A stretch of 64,000 bases of DNA from assembly GCA_001542995.1 (NCBI GenBank), contig LFLA01000021.1:1-64000 (forward strand), in the 5' to 3' direction. Positions 63,063 to 64,000 of the stretch are shown here, piece by piece (within the stretch, counting starts at the first letter, position 1; each line of letters begins with the position of its first letter). Made by a program: the position numbers and the translations under genes. The notes under the pieces are model-generated. The model had not been told where the DNA came from, searched no databases, and saw nothing but the letters and a program-made list of their open reading frames with translations. Origin of the DNA: Nitrospina sp. LS_NOB (GTDB taxonomy: Bacteria > Nitrospinota > Nitrospinia > Nitrospinales > VA-1).

Positions 63063-64000
63063 TTATTGCAGTAGCTGCCGGCCGTTGGCCGGGGACCAGT
63101 CGATCTCCACCTTGCCGACAAACTCCATCAGGCGGAACATGCCTTCCCTGGTTCCTTCGGTCAGTTTGATGTGGGTGGCATCCACCACGTTCTGGCCAAA
63201 AGTCGGGTCGAGAGCCCGCCACTCGCCCACATAAACTTCGGGCCAGGCATGATAGAGAAATCCCTCATACTCTTTCGAATACACCAGTCCGTTCACAATG
63301 CGGGTGGGGATGCCCGCCGCACGGGCCACTGCCGTGAACAGGTAAGTGTGCGACTGGCACTCGCCTCGCCTTTCATACAAAGCGTCCAACGCTGTTACAG
63401 TATCCACCAATTCCTTTTCCAGATTGAGGTACACCCAACGGTTGATGTCTTGCGCTACCTGCCAGTCATTTTGAGTGTCTGCGGCAAGTTCCCTGGCCAG
63501 AGCCCGGATCATGGGGTGACGGGATTGCACCTCCGCCGAGTCTTCCAGGTATTTCTTATCCTGCTCTTTCGGCCAGCTTGAAGGGTTGGCGATTGTTTCC
63601 GGTTCAGTTTTAACTTCCAATGTAGCGCGATAAAAACCATTCGGCAGGAGTTCTGTCTCGAGAATTTTTTGCCGATGATCTTGTGGAACGAGGTCGGGTG
63701 AACGGAGGGGCTTAAGGTGAAAGATGACTTTCCTCACCCGGTCCGACCGGTCGATTGGCTTGTCGGGCTTGACCAGACTCATGGTGATCAGGCTACTGAC
63801 CGTCAGCGGTTCATCGAGTTGCTGCGCGACTTCGGCAGATTCTCGGAACGATTCAAAACCCTGGTCGGTGGTTTCTTTAATCACCGAACCATCGTCGGCC
63901 ACCCACAAGATTGTTTCGATGCCGCTGAATTTTTGTTTGATGGCAAAAGTTTCGACGGGCTTGCCCTCGTACTCTAGAGTTTCCCGGCGCAGAACTTCAT
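63063..64000 (-). CDS. Transglutaminase-like protein, 5' end beyond window
   Basis: At least 312 residues; the frame is open to the right edge (upstream codons read EVLRRETLEYEGKPVETFA), so the apparent TTG start at 63908 is internal. The transglutaminase core has Cys in YERRGECQSHTYLFTAVA, His in YHAWPEVYVGEW and Asp in ALDPTFGQN, the full catalytic triad. Such proteins are often periplasmic proteases or amidases. ATG not visible. Confidence 0.85.
   Translation of the reverse strand, partial: EVLRRETLEYEGKPVETFAIKQKFSGIETILWVADDGSVIKETTDQGFESFRESAEVAQQLDEPLTVSSLITMSLVKPDKPIDRSDRVRKVIFHLKPLRSPDLVPQDHRQKILETELLPNGFYRATLEVKTEPETIANPSSWPKEQDKKYLEDSAEVQSRHPMIRALARELAADTQNDWQVAQDINRWVYLNLEKELVDTVTALDALYERRGECQSHTYLFTAVARAAGIPTRIVNGLVYSKEYEGFLYHAWPEVYVGEWRALDPTFGQNVVDATHIKLTEGTREGMFRLMEFVGKVEIDWSPANGRQLLQ

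Noticed and set aside
1-64000. CRISPR array
   Set aside because: No regularly spaced repeats of 24-40 bases were seen anywhere.

Overview
The window reads as chromosome of a Gram-negative bacterium: it has an O-antigen-type locus with a Wzx flippase, lipoprotein signal peptides, a Tat-exported molybdoenzyme, periplasmic c-type cytochromes, an export-type lytic transglycosylase and a sigma-54 two-component pair. The gene mix (long B12-dependent ribonucleotide reductase, ethylbenzene-dehydrogenase-like heme cytochrome, DUF3179, many TPR proteins) gives me an impression of Nitrospinota or a similar deep-branching marine lineage, but nothing in the window proves the taxonomy.

Region 1 (about 1-21.5 kb, all minus strand) is one long polysaccharide locus. 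Read in transcription order it runs: a multi-pass membrane protein (candidate Wzy or GT-C), GDP-mannose 4,6-dehydratase, a GDP-fucose/colitose synthase-like reductase, a ColD-like PLP 3-dehydratase, CDP-glucose pathway genes rfbF, rfbG and rfbH, a split transketolase pair, an SDR reductase, a Wzx-like flippase, a DUF268 protein, a decayed IS3-family element, four or five glycosyltransferases including a GT10 fucosyltransferase with a G10 tract, and a PglA/PglC/PglD/PglE-like bacillosamine-type module at the window edge. Almost all genes overlap by 4-8 bases. Together they suggest a glycan with a GDP-linked 3,6-dideoxy sugar, a CDP-linked 3,6-dideoxy sugar possibly carrying a transketolase-made two-carbon branch, and an N-acetylated amino sugar at the reducing end. 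The locus abuts tRNA-Glu and tRNA-Lys.

Region 2 (21.9-45.7 kb) is mostly housekeeping and signalling: ilvE, a FmdB-type zinc ribbon protein, an NtrB/NtrC-like pair, two tandem AstE/AspA-family proteins of which the second has lost its zinc and catalytic residues, a hicAB toxin-antitoxin operon with a palindromic operator, a DUF4145 protein, trmN6-like methyltransferase, miaA fused in frame to a soluble lytic transglycosylase, a DUF362 protein, an arsR regulator divergent from an ECF sigma/anti-sigma/msrB operon, a broken DUF3179 gene, two TPR proteins, a complete pstSCAB operon, and a Sel1-repeat protein that looks like the tail of a J-domain protein.

Region 3 (45.7-64 kb) holds a CmoB-like methyltransferase, a restriction-modification pair whose nuclease gene carries an in-frame stop, small secreted proteins, a trypsin-fold protein with an Asn in place of the catalytic Asp, a three-gene periplasmic redox cluster (MsrP-like molybdoenzyme, FGE-fold protein, diheme cytochrome with an EB_dh-like domain), an acyltransferase, a TPR lipoprotein plus FGE-fold lipoprotein, nrdJ with a clear promoter and operator-like palindrome, and a transglutaminase-like protein running off the right edge. 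Short hairpin repeats with a CCAC-TAGGC-GTGG core recur at gene ends, mostly between convergent genes.
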